The notes under the pieces were generated by a model that saw only the letters and a program-made list of their open reading frames with translations, did no database searches and was not told where the DNA came from. The position numbers and the translations under genes are program-made. Positions 23,511 to 34,648 of a stretch of 64,000 bases of DNA are shown one piece after another (position 1 is the first letter of the stretch; each line of letters begins with the position of its first letter). The DNA is from Podaxis mareebaensis (taxonomy: Eukaryota > Basidiomycota > Agaricomycetes > Agaricales > Agaricaceae): the NCBI GenBank assembly GCA_018524725.1, contig JAEUWP010000586.1, forward strand, positions 172,132 to 236,131, written 5' to 3'.

Positions 23511-24976
23511 TCAAAATTTGGATAGCACCTCCTCCAAGCTCATTACATTGCCATACGTATTCTCTGCTGCTGGATCCATACATACGAAACTCGACATCAG
23601 GTTATTAGTTATGCCAGTATTTCTGGATAACTCTCCACAGATGGGGGCGTATGGCGGTGGTGGGGAACTATAATACAGTGGTTGACCTGGCTCTAAATTC
23701 TCCCGCAACTGCACAAGGTTTGAACACACGAATATCCGACCCGGACAAGGAACTCACCATATGCGACCTGTCCGAGGCAAAATAATTGATAAACACCTCT
23801 CCTGGGATTAATCGAAAGGAACTTTAAGGCGTTTTAGTGAAATCGGGGTTCAGGACTAAATGTTCACGACTCACCTTTGGTATCGGGGCATCAACTTGTA
23901 GGGGAACGTCCTCATCATATACTCTGAGAAACGTTCAGTTCTTGAACGCGCGTGGTACAAAATCAGCGGAAGGTTTACCATTCCATGGACAAGGCACCGG
24001 CGTTATCGAGGTGTCGAAGTCATATACCCAACTCCCAGCCCCGTCCTTACCGTTCAGACCGCTTACGCCTCTTTCCTCATGCTGATTATCAGCACACTGA
24101 CCAAGGACAGCATTGCTTGTCTCTTTAGCCTTAAGGAGGAGGATGGCGTGGTAGTCCCAAACCACGGGTGCGCCTTCTTCTCTCGCAACTTTCTGCTCCC
24201 ATAACGCGACCTGTGTAGCAAATATTTAGACACGTGAATCAGTAGCTATGTAGTCAAGTTGATGATCCGAACAAAGGTTCGGTGCAGTATATATCGAGGT
24301 TTATATGGGTGATCTCGTCGGAGCAGAGAGTGCGAAAACAACCCCAGAATCTCGACTCACAGATCCGTTCATGGGAATTCTGTGAGACGCACCCAAGACC
24401 ACGACCCACGATATCCTTCGTTTGGGTACACCGGGGCCGGCGTGGTCATAAGCAAGTGGAAAAGTGATCAAAATCAAGACACATGCATGCGGAAACCCAT
24501 GTCTGGCATGTTTCCCCCAGATGGACACCCCGTAAATCAACCGGATCTGTGTTCTCTGTCCGTGCACATCCGCAACAGGCCAATACCTTACTGGTTCGCC
24601 TAAGTTGGCCTAGAACACTTGCACGCTTCTGGTCTTCCATAAGACCGTGCTGGTGCCATGCCACCAAAGTGAGGCTCCAGTGCGGGGAATTAGGGGAAAT
24701 TAATCCGCCATTCGTATGTGAGTACTCGGCCCGTTTGAAAGCTAAACAGGGAACGGAGATTAATCAAGGGAACCCGAAACATACCGTTCGCGTCTCGTTC
24801 GAAATGAACACCGCCCAAATCTCCCACCGCTCGCGCACGTCTTTACGTTCCATGAACGCCTGACACAATAGATATACATTCTCTTCGCAATAGCACCTCG
24901 TGTAGACGGAATCACTTGGAAGACTCGGTGGGTTGCTGTGTTCTTCTATTCGATGGTCCAAAGAGGGCACGACCAT
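23511..24976 (-). CDS. ntaq1: Protein N-terminal glutamine amidohydrolase (NTAQ1 family)
   Basis: The start at 24976 opens MVVPSLDHRIEEHSNPPS. Five exons join in phase. NTAQ1 enzymes convert N-terminal Gln to Glu, feeding the Arg/N-degron pathway. All family landmarks are present: catalytic Cys in VYTRCYCEENVYLLC, AVFISNETRT, catalytic His in VVWDYHAILLL, catalytic Asp in WVYDFDTSITPVPCPW, then NYFASDRSHM, PPPPYAPIC and a closing SSFVCMDPAAENTYGNVMSL. Length and motif order agree with the animal enzyme, so it appears intact. The first intron (24211-24784, 574 nt) is about ten times the local norm, although nothing from the protein family is missing between its flanking exons. Confidence 0.9.
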
Positions 24977-27069
24977 TACTGGAGTGTGGCATCCGAGACA
25001 GCGAAGTAAGAGGGAAGACGAAATCATGGGATTGGATCAAATGGGGCAGATGGGTGTTATTCCCGGAGGCATTCTCGTCTATTAGTTGGATTACTTGCCG
25101 TTTGTCGCCCCTGCCACTCGCCGATTCTGAACTAACACACACAAATATGTTGGAGATTGTAGGGGATGGTTTGTTGACTGGAGAAGTAACGAACGCCAAG
25201 ATCTGTGTGTAACTTTAGACAAAGGTCATGAGGCCACAAAACATCGTGCTGATATATCATCCACCAATGAAGATGCTGCATCGTGGATCAAATTCTCAAT
25301 GGGCGTGGTTAAAGGTTGGACTCCGCGAATTCAACTGAATAGAGCTTATTCACAACCCCGCTCTCAGTGAATTTTCAGCTAAAATTGAATTGGAACTGAA
25401 TTGTTCCACACCCAGAATCTCGCTGAAAATGGCTGCATGCGAATACGCCCTAATCTGTCCATCCCTCCGCCGGAAACCGTCGCGGAGTTCGAAACCTCCA
25501 TGGGCATTCGAAGTCCAAGAACTAAATAGCTCCAGGGCGTTTGCCAGTGCGCTAGGGACCACCATCCAGTGGAACTCAGGAGACATTACGGGATAGTAAC
25601 GCGGAACCCACGTCACAACGGGGGGAAATCGGGGGAGGGGGCCGTCCTTCCAGTGTCAAGAGACCAGCTAAAGCGCAGAGAAGAATAGCGCCATAATACG
25701 TCAGATCTGAGAGGCCTACATTTCCCTTATCGCAGTGTTTCGACTGGTAGTTCAAAATATCTTACAGGGCACGAGAGTCAGTCATGCGAACGATCTTCAG
25801 CGAGTAAAATGAAACGAAATGAAATCGATAAACCATGAAATAGATAACGGTGCCAATTCAACCGACATACGTAGTTGCAAAACTTGTGCTCTATCCTGCT
25901 CTATCGCTGCTCCATCGTGACGCCCCAAGCTTCCAGCCTGGCTTTGTCTTCCCGCGAAGATAACAAGAAGCTTCGCCCATAATTGTAAACGATCGATGAC
26001 AAGATCCAAAACGCCTACAAAGAGGCCTCCCGGATAAACAAGCAGTTTTTTTCGGCGTGACGTCATGCACAGGCATACAATTGAGCAATTATGAAGCTGA
26101 CAGTAAATACATATGTACATATGTTGTTGCCACAACATTCTAGCCAGCCAGTAGGCTTTTGAGCTGGGGCTAGCGAATAACATGTGGGGCACCATAAACC
26201 CGTAATCCAGCCGACGGAGTAATACTCTTCACTTCGTTGATATGGAAATGAAGCTTTCCACCGCGAGGCAAGGTCAGGAGCTTCCGACACTTGTGGGCAG
26301 TCTGGAAAAACGTCAGTGGGTAGCGCCCTCACGGCGCCTCCGGGACGTTGGGTGGAAAGTATTCATTCGGAACATGTTCGGGTGACAGTCGAATATTCTA
26401 GAGGGTCGAGCACAGGTAGCGAGATTTGCTGCGCGCGATCAAAGATGATCAAAGAATTGAAAATGATGAATGTTGTGATGGAACTGTGTTTTTCTGTGTG
26501 GAAGAAGCTCGTTGATCGGGACGGTCAATCAGTTGAGAGGCTTGTCTTCTTTCGCCCTTGGTGCATGAATAGTCAGGGCCCACTTTCCTCCATCTGTCCC
26601 GCCACAGGAAAGGAAGAAAGGGACTAGCAGATGTCACAAAGTCTGGCCCGCGCACAAAGCCCATCCAATGCGTTCCCAGAGATACCAAACCACAGGGTAA
26701 ACGGAAGTAGAAACCGGTTTGTTGATCTTCAGTGACCGAGCACAAGTGGGGCCTCCTGGCCGAGATGCGGTCGCATTATTTTCATATCGCCGGTGAGGCA
26801 AAGTGTTCCCTAGTGTTTCCTTGACACATTCCAAGTACGTAGATCAGCGATCAAAAATATACATGAAGCAATACTACAAGTCTGTCCTCCGTATCTGCAT
26901 AATACACCCGATTGTATCATTGGTCAGTCGAGGAACGGGTAAATAGATGATGAGTGGTGCGGGTGTCTGGAAGCACACAGGTAAGTCAATGTAGTTCTTG
27001 AGATGTTTATAATGGGCCTACATGGGTGTGTGATGTGCGAGAAGCCTTCCATGTGACGTTGGTGGGGTA
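24977..27069. other. Intergenic region, no gene recognised
   Basis: About 2.1 kb. Frames up to about 130 codons occur but have no recognisable motifs, and I could not assemble any of them into a spliced gene. Fast-evolving or orphan genes cannot be excluded. Confidence 0.4.
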
Positions 27070-27498
27070 TCATGGCTTTTGTGACGTCGACGGTGTCTGC
27101 GTACTAACATTCTTGGTTGGGGGTGCTTTCTTCTTGAGTACGAGTTCCGGAGATGAGGTCTCCTTCCGGAAAGGTACGAAAATAGGCTGGGGTGGCGAGG
27201 TTGGAGAACGAGAGGGGCTAGTGCTCACGGGCTTCCGTCGTGGCTGAGGTGCATATATGGGTGATGACGGGGAATTCGATGAAACGGATGAGTTTGGCGA
27301 TGACGATGAGGGTTGCGCATAGTCCTCGTAATATTGAGAGTACGTCGGTGAAAACGCAGACGGTCTGCGCGGAGAAGGTATGGGGATTGGATATTGGGAT
27401 GGTTTGGGGGGTTGTGGCGCAAGACCCGAGCCGTTGGTGAACGGATGGGTGGCAAAGGGGTCGAAAGAGTCAAGGAGTTGAGACTGAGAGGAGGTCAT
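27070..27498 (-). CDS. Small Pro/Ser-rich hypothetical protein
   Basis: A single exon of 142 codons starting MTSSQSQLLDSFDPFATHPF and rich in Pro, Ser, Tyr and Gln throughout, with a basic C-terminal part (LVLKKKAPPTK). The DPF-type motif near the N-terminus resembles clathrin-adaptor-binding motifs (inference only). A TATA-rich element sits about 50 bp upstream of the ATG, which supports real transcription. No family is recognised. Confidence 0.5.
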   Translation of the reverse strand: MTSSQSQLLDSFDPFATHPFTNGSGLAPQPPKPSQYPIPIPSPRRPSAFSPTYSQYYEDYAQPSSSSPNSSVSSNSPSSPIYAPQPRRKPVSTSPSRSPTSPPQPIFVPFRKETSSPELVLKKKAPPTKNVSTQTPSTSQKP

Positions 27499-28615
27499 TG
27501 GAAACGAATTGCGAATTGGGTGAGCTGGCAGGATAGGGAGAGGAATATATATACAAGCTTATTGGAGTGAGCTCCGGAGCACCGGGGCGCTGGGGAGGTG
27601 AGATCGGATCTTGGGTCGTCATAGAGCTACCTCGTCGAGCGTTTCCAAGTCTGCAAGGTTTGGTACGGAGCTCCAGCCATTTGTCACATGTCTTCCCCCG
27701 CGATCGACCCGCACCTCTAGGCTTGCCGGAATATCATCGGCTTATGAAAACACGTGTTCTTCTGATCCCTTCGGCCCCCCAACCTTGCCTCCGGATCACC
27801 CATGCCCACTTTCCTTCTGCCAACGCCGTGTTCTCGCCTGTCCTTGCACCCTCTTTGTGCCCTTAGCCTGCCGGCCGTTGATCGAAAGTTCTCATCATTC
27901 CGTTTTAGACTGTTCTGTACAAACACCCCATTTGGAATGTCCTGTCCTTCTATTCAATAACTATCGTTTCAACAAGCGAAACGAGTCTTCTCTCGCACGT
28001 CTTCTCGTCAGCTGATATTCTTCCTCGGAGTCAATCGAGTGTACGAGATGCTTGCAGCTGTTACTCACTGGTTTATGCCGTTCTGGCTTGCAGCCAGAGG
28101 ATGGGCTATCCCAAAATAATTGATTTTCTCAACTCCGTTGGATCACGACCCCAGGAAGGGTGATGCTGGTGAGAGCGCTGTCCACGCATCTTTACGAGTT
28201 ATTTACTTTTGCGGCCGGCGATGATCAAGTCGTACGAGTCCACTACCAGCACGAATAAGTATAGTTCACATCGTCCTGTCAGTCACTTTTGACACCGGCC
28301 GTTGGCACCTTTCCAATCTCATGTATTTTTGCGCAAGTTGGAGTCCGAGGCGAGTAGAACGATCCGTAATTAGCAAACCAACGAATCAGCACAATGAACT
28401 CGAGTAGATAAGCTAATAATATTGTATCAGTAGTCGGCCTTTATATCATAAGCTCCATCTAGGTATAAGTGCCAGTCGGCAGAAATCTCCAGCCGTCGCC
28501 AAAGATTGCGAATTCTTGGCTTCCCTTCATCAAGTAAGCTCCTCTCAAAACTCGATGAGAAGGTCCAGAGCCGAAAAAGAGGAATGAATGATATGTCGAG
28601 CTGCCATGCAGGCTT
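27499..28615. other. Intergenic region
   Basis: About 1.1 kb holding the promoter of the small minus-strand gene on its left and the 3' flank of ATP12 on its right. No coding frame with recognisable features was found. Confidence 0.4.
27546..27556 (-). promoter_or_regulatory. TATA-like element for the 27070-27498 gene
   Basis: ATATATATAC-type sequence about 50 bp upstream of the start codon on the minus strand, a plausible core promoter position for a short-leader transcript. Confidence 0.4.
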
Positions 28616-29884
28616 TCACGATGAGCTGCAGAGGAGCGAGGCGGCACTGGAAAGGTGCCGTCTAACATCATGGTAGTCAACGTCGTGAGCTGGAATAACG
28701 CGAGGAACAGAGTTAGTATCAAGGTCACGTTGCTCCTTTTGTGCGGAGAAGAACATTGATGAGGTTAATGAAACTCACTGTCCTCTACTTCACCCCAGCG
28801 CTCTATTTGGCTGTTTACTTCGACCGAGGCGGCCAGCGCGGCCTGTTCCGGGGTAAGACGTCTTAAAACCAACGCCATTGCGATAATGAATGACTTTGTG
28901 GTATAGGTGGCACGTTCCATTGCTGAAAGGACAGCGTCAAGTCCGGACCGTTGTACCCATATAATAGAAGGCCGTACCCGCCATTTGCCACTGGTCGAAA
29001 TCTTTGAGTATATCACCGAGCTTCTCCCGCGTTTCTTGGGGTTGTTCACTGAAGAGGATAGATTCGTGCTTGTTCAGTTTAACACCGAACCCCTTCTCGA
29101 CCCATTCGAACAATGGATCCCAGTGCTCCGCTTGCAGCCGTTCTATCTGGGACGTTGTGTTCTCATAGAAACTTCACACAAATAGTCATGTCAAACGCAT
29201 CCACGCTGTACGAAACCTTAAGACGACACACCATATCGTATCAGTGTCGAGGTAGTTCAGGAGTGCTTCACGGACTTCAGCGCGGGTGGGTTCGTCTGCC
29301 ATAGCATCAATTGCCCTCGATGCAAGCGAGGTCTGTGTCATGATACAACACCATATTTCAGCAAGAAAGCACGAAACAATTCGACAAAACAAGAAATAGG
29401 AATGCCCCACGTGAAAGGGGAACAGCTGCTCACCACCGGAAGGGCATGTGGCTTGATGAGTTTTTTCTGGTGGTCCCATTCGGCTGCAATAAGTGTTGCA
29501 AGAAGAGATTTCGACGCTGGAACAAGGAGAGGCTTCCCGGACGGCGTCTTGAGGGCACGGTTGTCGAGTGTGACGGCTAGTGAGTCTCCTCGCTTGTCAA
29601 TCCCCACATTCTTCCAGAATCGTTTCATTGTTGCCTCCGCACCTAAACATCATAGTCCCAGCAATTGGAATTAATAAGTGAAGTGGTTCCTTCAACAAAA
29701 TAAGCTCACGGTTCGTCTGGGTGACAGCAGGTCCTTCATTGGCAGGAGCATCCTGGGTAGTGGTCGCCGTGGATTGCCACCTAAGAGTAGCTGGTGCTCG
29801 GTTGATCCATGCGTGCCGACACGCCGTTCTAGTCTCGGCCTGGCTCACAATGCGTGGAGAGACGTATCGGCGTAGTGACAGCAT
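28616..29884 (-). CDS. ATP12: ATP12, mitochondrial F1-ATPase assembly chaperone
   Basis: Start at 29884 with a mitochondrial presequence (MLSLRRYVSPRIVSQAETRT). Six exons join in phase. Family landmarks in order: RFWKNVGIDKRGDSLAVTLD, NRALKTPSGKPLLVPASKS, LIAAEWDHQKKLIKPHALPV, TSLASRAIDAMADEP, LLNYLDTDTIC, FYENTTSQIERLQAEHWDPL, FEWVEKGFGVKL and the C-terminal VEVNSQIERWGEVEDTHDVD. Atp12 binds free F1 alpha subunit in the matrix and allows it to pair with beta. The protein looks complete. It is transcribed divergently from MSH3, with 237 bp between the start codons. Confidence 0.93.
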
Positions 29885-30121
29885 TACAGTCTATGGGCAG
29901 TCGTAGGCGCCCTTCCAGCTTTTTTCGCGAAGGGCAGAACGTCACTGGACTCCTTCACGTGATCAAATATGTCATATCCCGCACGCGAAGCTAATTCAAT
30001 GATTTGATATTGGTCTTCTTTCGTCCAACCACCACGTCGCTTTCTTTAGTTGTTTTTCTTTTCTAGCACATCTATCAACCCTTGAATACCCACATCTACT
30101 CACTATATCTGTCAGGTCCTA
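29885..30121. promoter_or_regulatory. Divergent ATP12-MSH3 promoter region
   Basis: 237 bp between two opposing start codons, so it must contain both promoters. A CACGTGA sequence (29957-29963, an E-box core) is visible. No TATA box is obvious. Confidence 0.45.
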
Positions 30122-33100
30122 ATGCCTCCTCCCAAAAGCTCTCAAGCTACCATTTCATCCTATTTCCTTCCGAGTCCCACGAAGCCAGCAAAACGGCGAG
30201 AGCGTCCAACCTCACCGGCCTCACCCATTGACCTCACAAGTGACGCCGAGAATGGAATAGACGATTATGCGGATGAACCGCCAATAAAGAAAATTAAAGT
30301 AGCACGCCCATCCCAGTCCCAACCTAGGTCTTCCTTCAGTACCAAATCCAAGAAGCCTAGCGGTACTGTGACTTGTACCCAGTCAACCCTTTTCCCGGAG
30401 GTCTCTGCACCCCCGCGGTCAAACTTTCCCACTCAAACACGGTCAACAGGCATGGCAGGACGATGGGCATTCATGCCTCAGGGATCCCTTCCAGAAGGCT
30501 CGGGTCCGGAGATCGGGCCTACGCAAGACACCAGTAGTGGATCTGATGCTTCAAGGGAGGCTGAGAAGGCGAAGCGGCATGAGGCGTTCAAGAAGAAGCT
30601 CTTGACAGATGACACCAGGTTCAGGTTGCGACCCGGCATTCTGGGTGCACCAGGTACTCCTCACGTTGAGGAAGGTGCTCAGAGTAGCATGCCTGCTTCG
30701 GAGGAAGGTGATGCTGTTGAGGAGTCGGGAGATGATTCCGATAATACGTTTAGGGAAGTCATGAACATGTTTTCGCATCCAGGTTCCGAGACTGCCAAGG
30801 GAAAGGGCAAGCAGAAGGCATCGGCTAAAACCACGCCGACGGTTCGAGGAAGCAAACAAGACTCTGCGGCGGTCACGAGAAGAAGCAAGAAACCACCCCC
30901 AAACGTTGGTCCAAGTGGGGAAACATACACTCCGTTGGAACTACAGGTACTTACTCCAGGATCTTCACTACCTTTACGTTATTCATCGTCTTCTCAGGTT
31001 CTAAAATTAAAGGAAGACAACCCCGGAACGTTGTTAATGATTGAAGTTGGCTACAGATACAAGTTTTTTGGAAATGACGCGAAGGTCTGTAAGAGTTGTC
31101 TTGTATTGGGCGGGATGGTTGACAAAGAACAGGTCGCGGCTAAGGAACTCGGGATGGTCGCATATAATGACCGGAATTTTCTGGTCGCTTCGATACCAAC
31201 TGAGCGGTTAAGTGTTCATCTTAAGAAGTCAGTCCCAGTCGTAATTCGCATTAAAACGTTGTTCAACGTGGTCAACTGCTATAGATTACTCGCACGGGGA
31301 TACCGGGTTGGGGTCGTCAATCAAGCTGAAACTGCTGCCCTAAAGAAAGTCAGCGAGAACAGAAATGCACCCTTCGACCGCAAGCTGACGCATTTGTACA
31401 CTGCAGCCACGTACGTCTAACGGAAACTCCGGGTTATATGAAATTCCTGACCTCAGATAGTTTTGTTGATGATCTAGACTCGGTGGACGATCTAGAGTCT
31501 TACTCTCCTCCGCCGTTCATGTGCCTAGTTGAAGAGCCACGGAAAGGAAACACTGGAGATGTCACTATCGCGGTGATCACTGTATGTCCGAGCACTGGTG
31601 ATGTTGTTTGGGATGAATTTGAGGGTAAGGAGACTTTATCTTTGCATAGGACTTTCTGATGCGAGATCTCGCTTCTAGACTCGCTCATGCGGATTGAGCT
31701 AGAGGTACGTTGAAACCTATTGGTTCGTTCATTACACGACGGACTGTTTGCGTACAGACTAGACTCGTTCATACTCGGCCGGCCGAGCTTCTGCTACCGG
31801 AAAGCGGGATCTCAGGGTCGACCACCAAGATGTTACAACATTTCACAGGGTAATTTGGTTCCACCTGCCAGCCTGTATGCATCGCTCACTAGTTGGTCTA
31901 GAAATTCTATTGTAGGGGATAAAATTCGAACAGAGTACATCAAAGAGTTGATGTCATACTCCGATGCCTTTTCCATGGTGTCCAGCTTCTACACAGATAA
32001 GAAACATGCTGTAACTGCATCGGACAGCTTCAAAACCGGTAGGTATTGGCACCTTTGCTTTCTTACTTTTTCTCATTCGTTCTTTGTCAAGGAAAGCTCA
32101 TGGCAGAGATAACCGATTTTCCAAAGCATGTCGTTGTTGCCCTTGCTCATGCCATCAAGCATCTTTCGGCGTTTGGCATCGCTGATGCATTACTCGAGAC
32201 CAAATTCTTCAACAAATTTACTACAAAGGCGCATATGTTACTTGCTGCGAATACTCTCATAAATCTTGAAGTGTTTAGAAACGAGACGGATCATACAATC
32301 AAGGGGTCTCTAATAGAAGTTTTGAACAAGACGCAAACGAAGTTTGGGGCGCGACTTCTCAAAAGCTGGATTGGACGCCCTCTTGTGGATAAAAAGTAAG
32401 CAGTCTGACGAAAAAGGTGCAGGTTGATGCTAAGCTAGGTCAGTCTCTTACAGGAACGTGTCAACGCCGTGAAAGAGATTCTGGATAGTGGATCAGACAA
32501 ACTCATGATTTTGCGAAACACGTTGAAAAAATTACCGGACTTAGCGAGGGGACTCTGTCGGATACAATATGGACAGGTGACGATCTAGTCCTCGGGGTTG
32601 AGATGACGTAACTGATGAATATGTTTCAGTGCACACCCAAAGAGCTTGCCGACCTCCTACGAGCTTTCGAGAGGATTGGCAATGCTTACGAGGGATTCGA
32701 GCGACCCTCTGATGTTGGCCTGGAGTCTAGTGTCTTAAACGAGATTATCCACTCTTTGCCAAGGCTTCAACCTGCCGTGCAGGATTTGCTCAGCGTCGTG
32801 AACCTTGATCACGCCAGTGAGAACAGGAAGGATTTGATGTGGGAGGACCCAGACAAATACCCTGGGATCGTGGACGCTGCTCTGGTGCATACTTATCTGA
32901 ATTTCTGCTGGGCAGCACTGATGAATGGCTAGGCTTTACAAGCTGTAGAAGTTGAATTAGCGGAGGAGCTAAAAGCCAGTAAGTCCACGTCATCGTAGAA
33001 AAATATTTCCCATCTTATCAACATAGTACGGAAGCAACTCCGCATGCCATCGCTGCAGTGGACAAGTCATCTCAATGATGAGGTGCGTTCATTGTGATCA

Positions 33101-34648
33101 ATTCTTTACCGCATAAGTCAAATATTTTTGGATAGTATCTCATTGAAATAAAGAAAGTGGGTGGTCCGCCTATCCCAGATTCTTGGATCATGCACTCGCG
33201 GTAAGTTATATACGTGCTTCCATAAATGCGAGACTAATGACTTCTTAAGGACCACCAAGGTCGTGAGGTATCAGCCACCTTCGGTCAGGAAAAAAGTTGA
33301 AGCACGGGCTCGCTGTCAGGAGATGCTTGAGGTAATGATGTACGCATTCCGTCTGGTTCCGGGTGTCTTATCTTCCGTCAGGCAGCATCCCAAGAGGCTT
33401 ACAAGGAATTTCTCAAAGAGACTTCGGATAAGTACTACGGGATCCTTCGTAATGCTGTGAACAAGCTTGCTACAGCAGACTGCCTTTCGAGTTTGGCTCG
33501 CGTTGCTCTGGAAGAGGGCTATGTCAAACCGGAGTTCGTTGATAACGATTCACTGGAAATTATCGAAGGGCGACATCCAATGATTGAGATGCTTCGAACT
33601 GATCCTTTCATTCCGAATTCCATAACTATGGGCTTTGGTCAACCAAGAAGCAAGATCATCACTGGACCCAACATGGGAGGGTAGGCGTTCCTGACTTTTT
33701 TTTCTATGCGGAAGATTGAAAACTTCGTCCTTAATAGCAAGAGTTCCTTTGTAAGAATGGTTGCCCTTATTGTTTTGATGGCGCAAGTCGGCAGTTACGT
33801 GCCAGCCCAATCAGTTAGGATGGGCTTACACGATTCAATCCTCACCAGGATGGGAGGTGTGTTTGTTGATTCTCACCGTGCATTATCTCATGCTTATGCG
33901 CATGTCTCAGCATCCGACGATCTTGCCAAGGGACGCTCAACATTCATGGTAGAGATGTCCGAGACAAGTGACATCCTTCAAACAGCTACATCACGTAGCC
34001 TAGTCATACTAGATGAACTTGGTCGTGGAACCTCGACATTTGACGGCGTAAGCCTCCTACTTTATAGCGTTTTTCCTGGCATCCTCAAGTTGATTACTTT
34101 CAGATGGCGATTGCAGATGCTGTCCTCCAACAGCTCGTGAGCCGAACCAGAAGCAAAACACTTTTCATCACCCATTATCCTTTGATTGCTTCTGGCATTG
34201 AACGGAAGTACTCGCAAGATGTGGAAAACGTCCACATGGGGTATACTTCGGATACCCGAATAGATGGGACCAGAGACATCACATTCCTTTACAAGGTGGA
34301 GCCAGGCATCACCACAGGTATGTTCTACTCAAGTATAGCTAACCAAAAGCGTTGACCGAGCCAAACCAGAGTCCTTTGGTATTGAGTGTGCTCGCCTTGC
34401 AGCACTACCTGAACCCCTACTCGAGGCGGCTGCCAGACACGCACAGGAATTTCAACACAAAACGGAAGAACGTATCAGGCAAAATAAGTGAGCCGTACGA
34501 TTGTGTGGTAGTAAATGCAAAGCTAACTACAAGGATAAGAATTAGAAAGGCCGTTAAGCTCCTGAGGAAATGCAAGCAAGAGGAAGGAGGACAACTCGAA
34601 GCGACTCTAGCGGAGCTGAGAAGTCTCGCGAAATCACTATCTACATAA
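30122..34648 (+). CDS. MSH3: DNA mismatch repair protein MSH3 (MutS-beta subunit)
   Basis: Begins [20 protein letters not shown], which contains a PCNA-interacting box (Q-A-T-I-S-S-Y-F). A disordered nuclear region follows. MutS domain I contains [27 protein letters not shown] and [20 protein letters not shown]. The connector and core follow with [20 protein letters not shown] and [12 protein letters not shown]. The ATPase domain has the Walker A GPNMGGKSSFVRM, Walker [14 protein letters not shown] and a TLFITHY switch, followed by [20 protein letters not shown]. More than fifteen short introns were traced and all phases agree. Msh3 pairs with Msh2 to recognise insertion/deletion loops. Introns at 30947-30997, 31085-31132, 31228-31284 and 33857-33910 are multiples of three without stops, so a naive frame reads through them. 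Its stop overlaps the POL5 stop region on the other strand. Confidence 0.95.

Noticed and set aside
24301..24863. Open frames inside the long NTAQ1 intron on both strands
   Set aside because: Composition is uneven, there are no motifs, and the flanking exons already make a complete enzyme.
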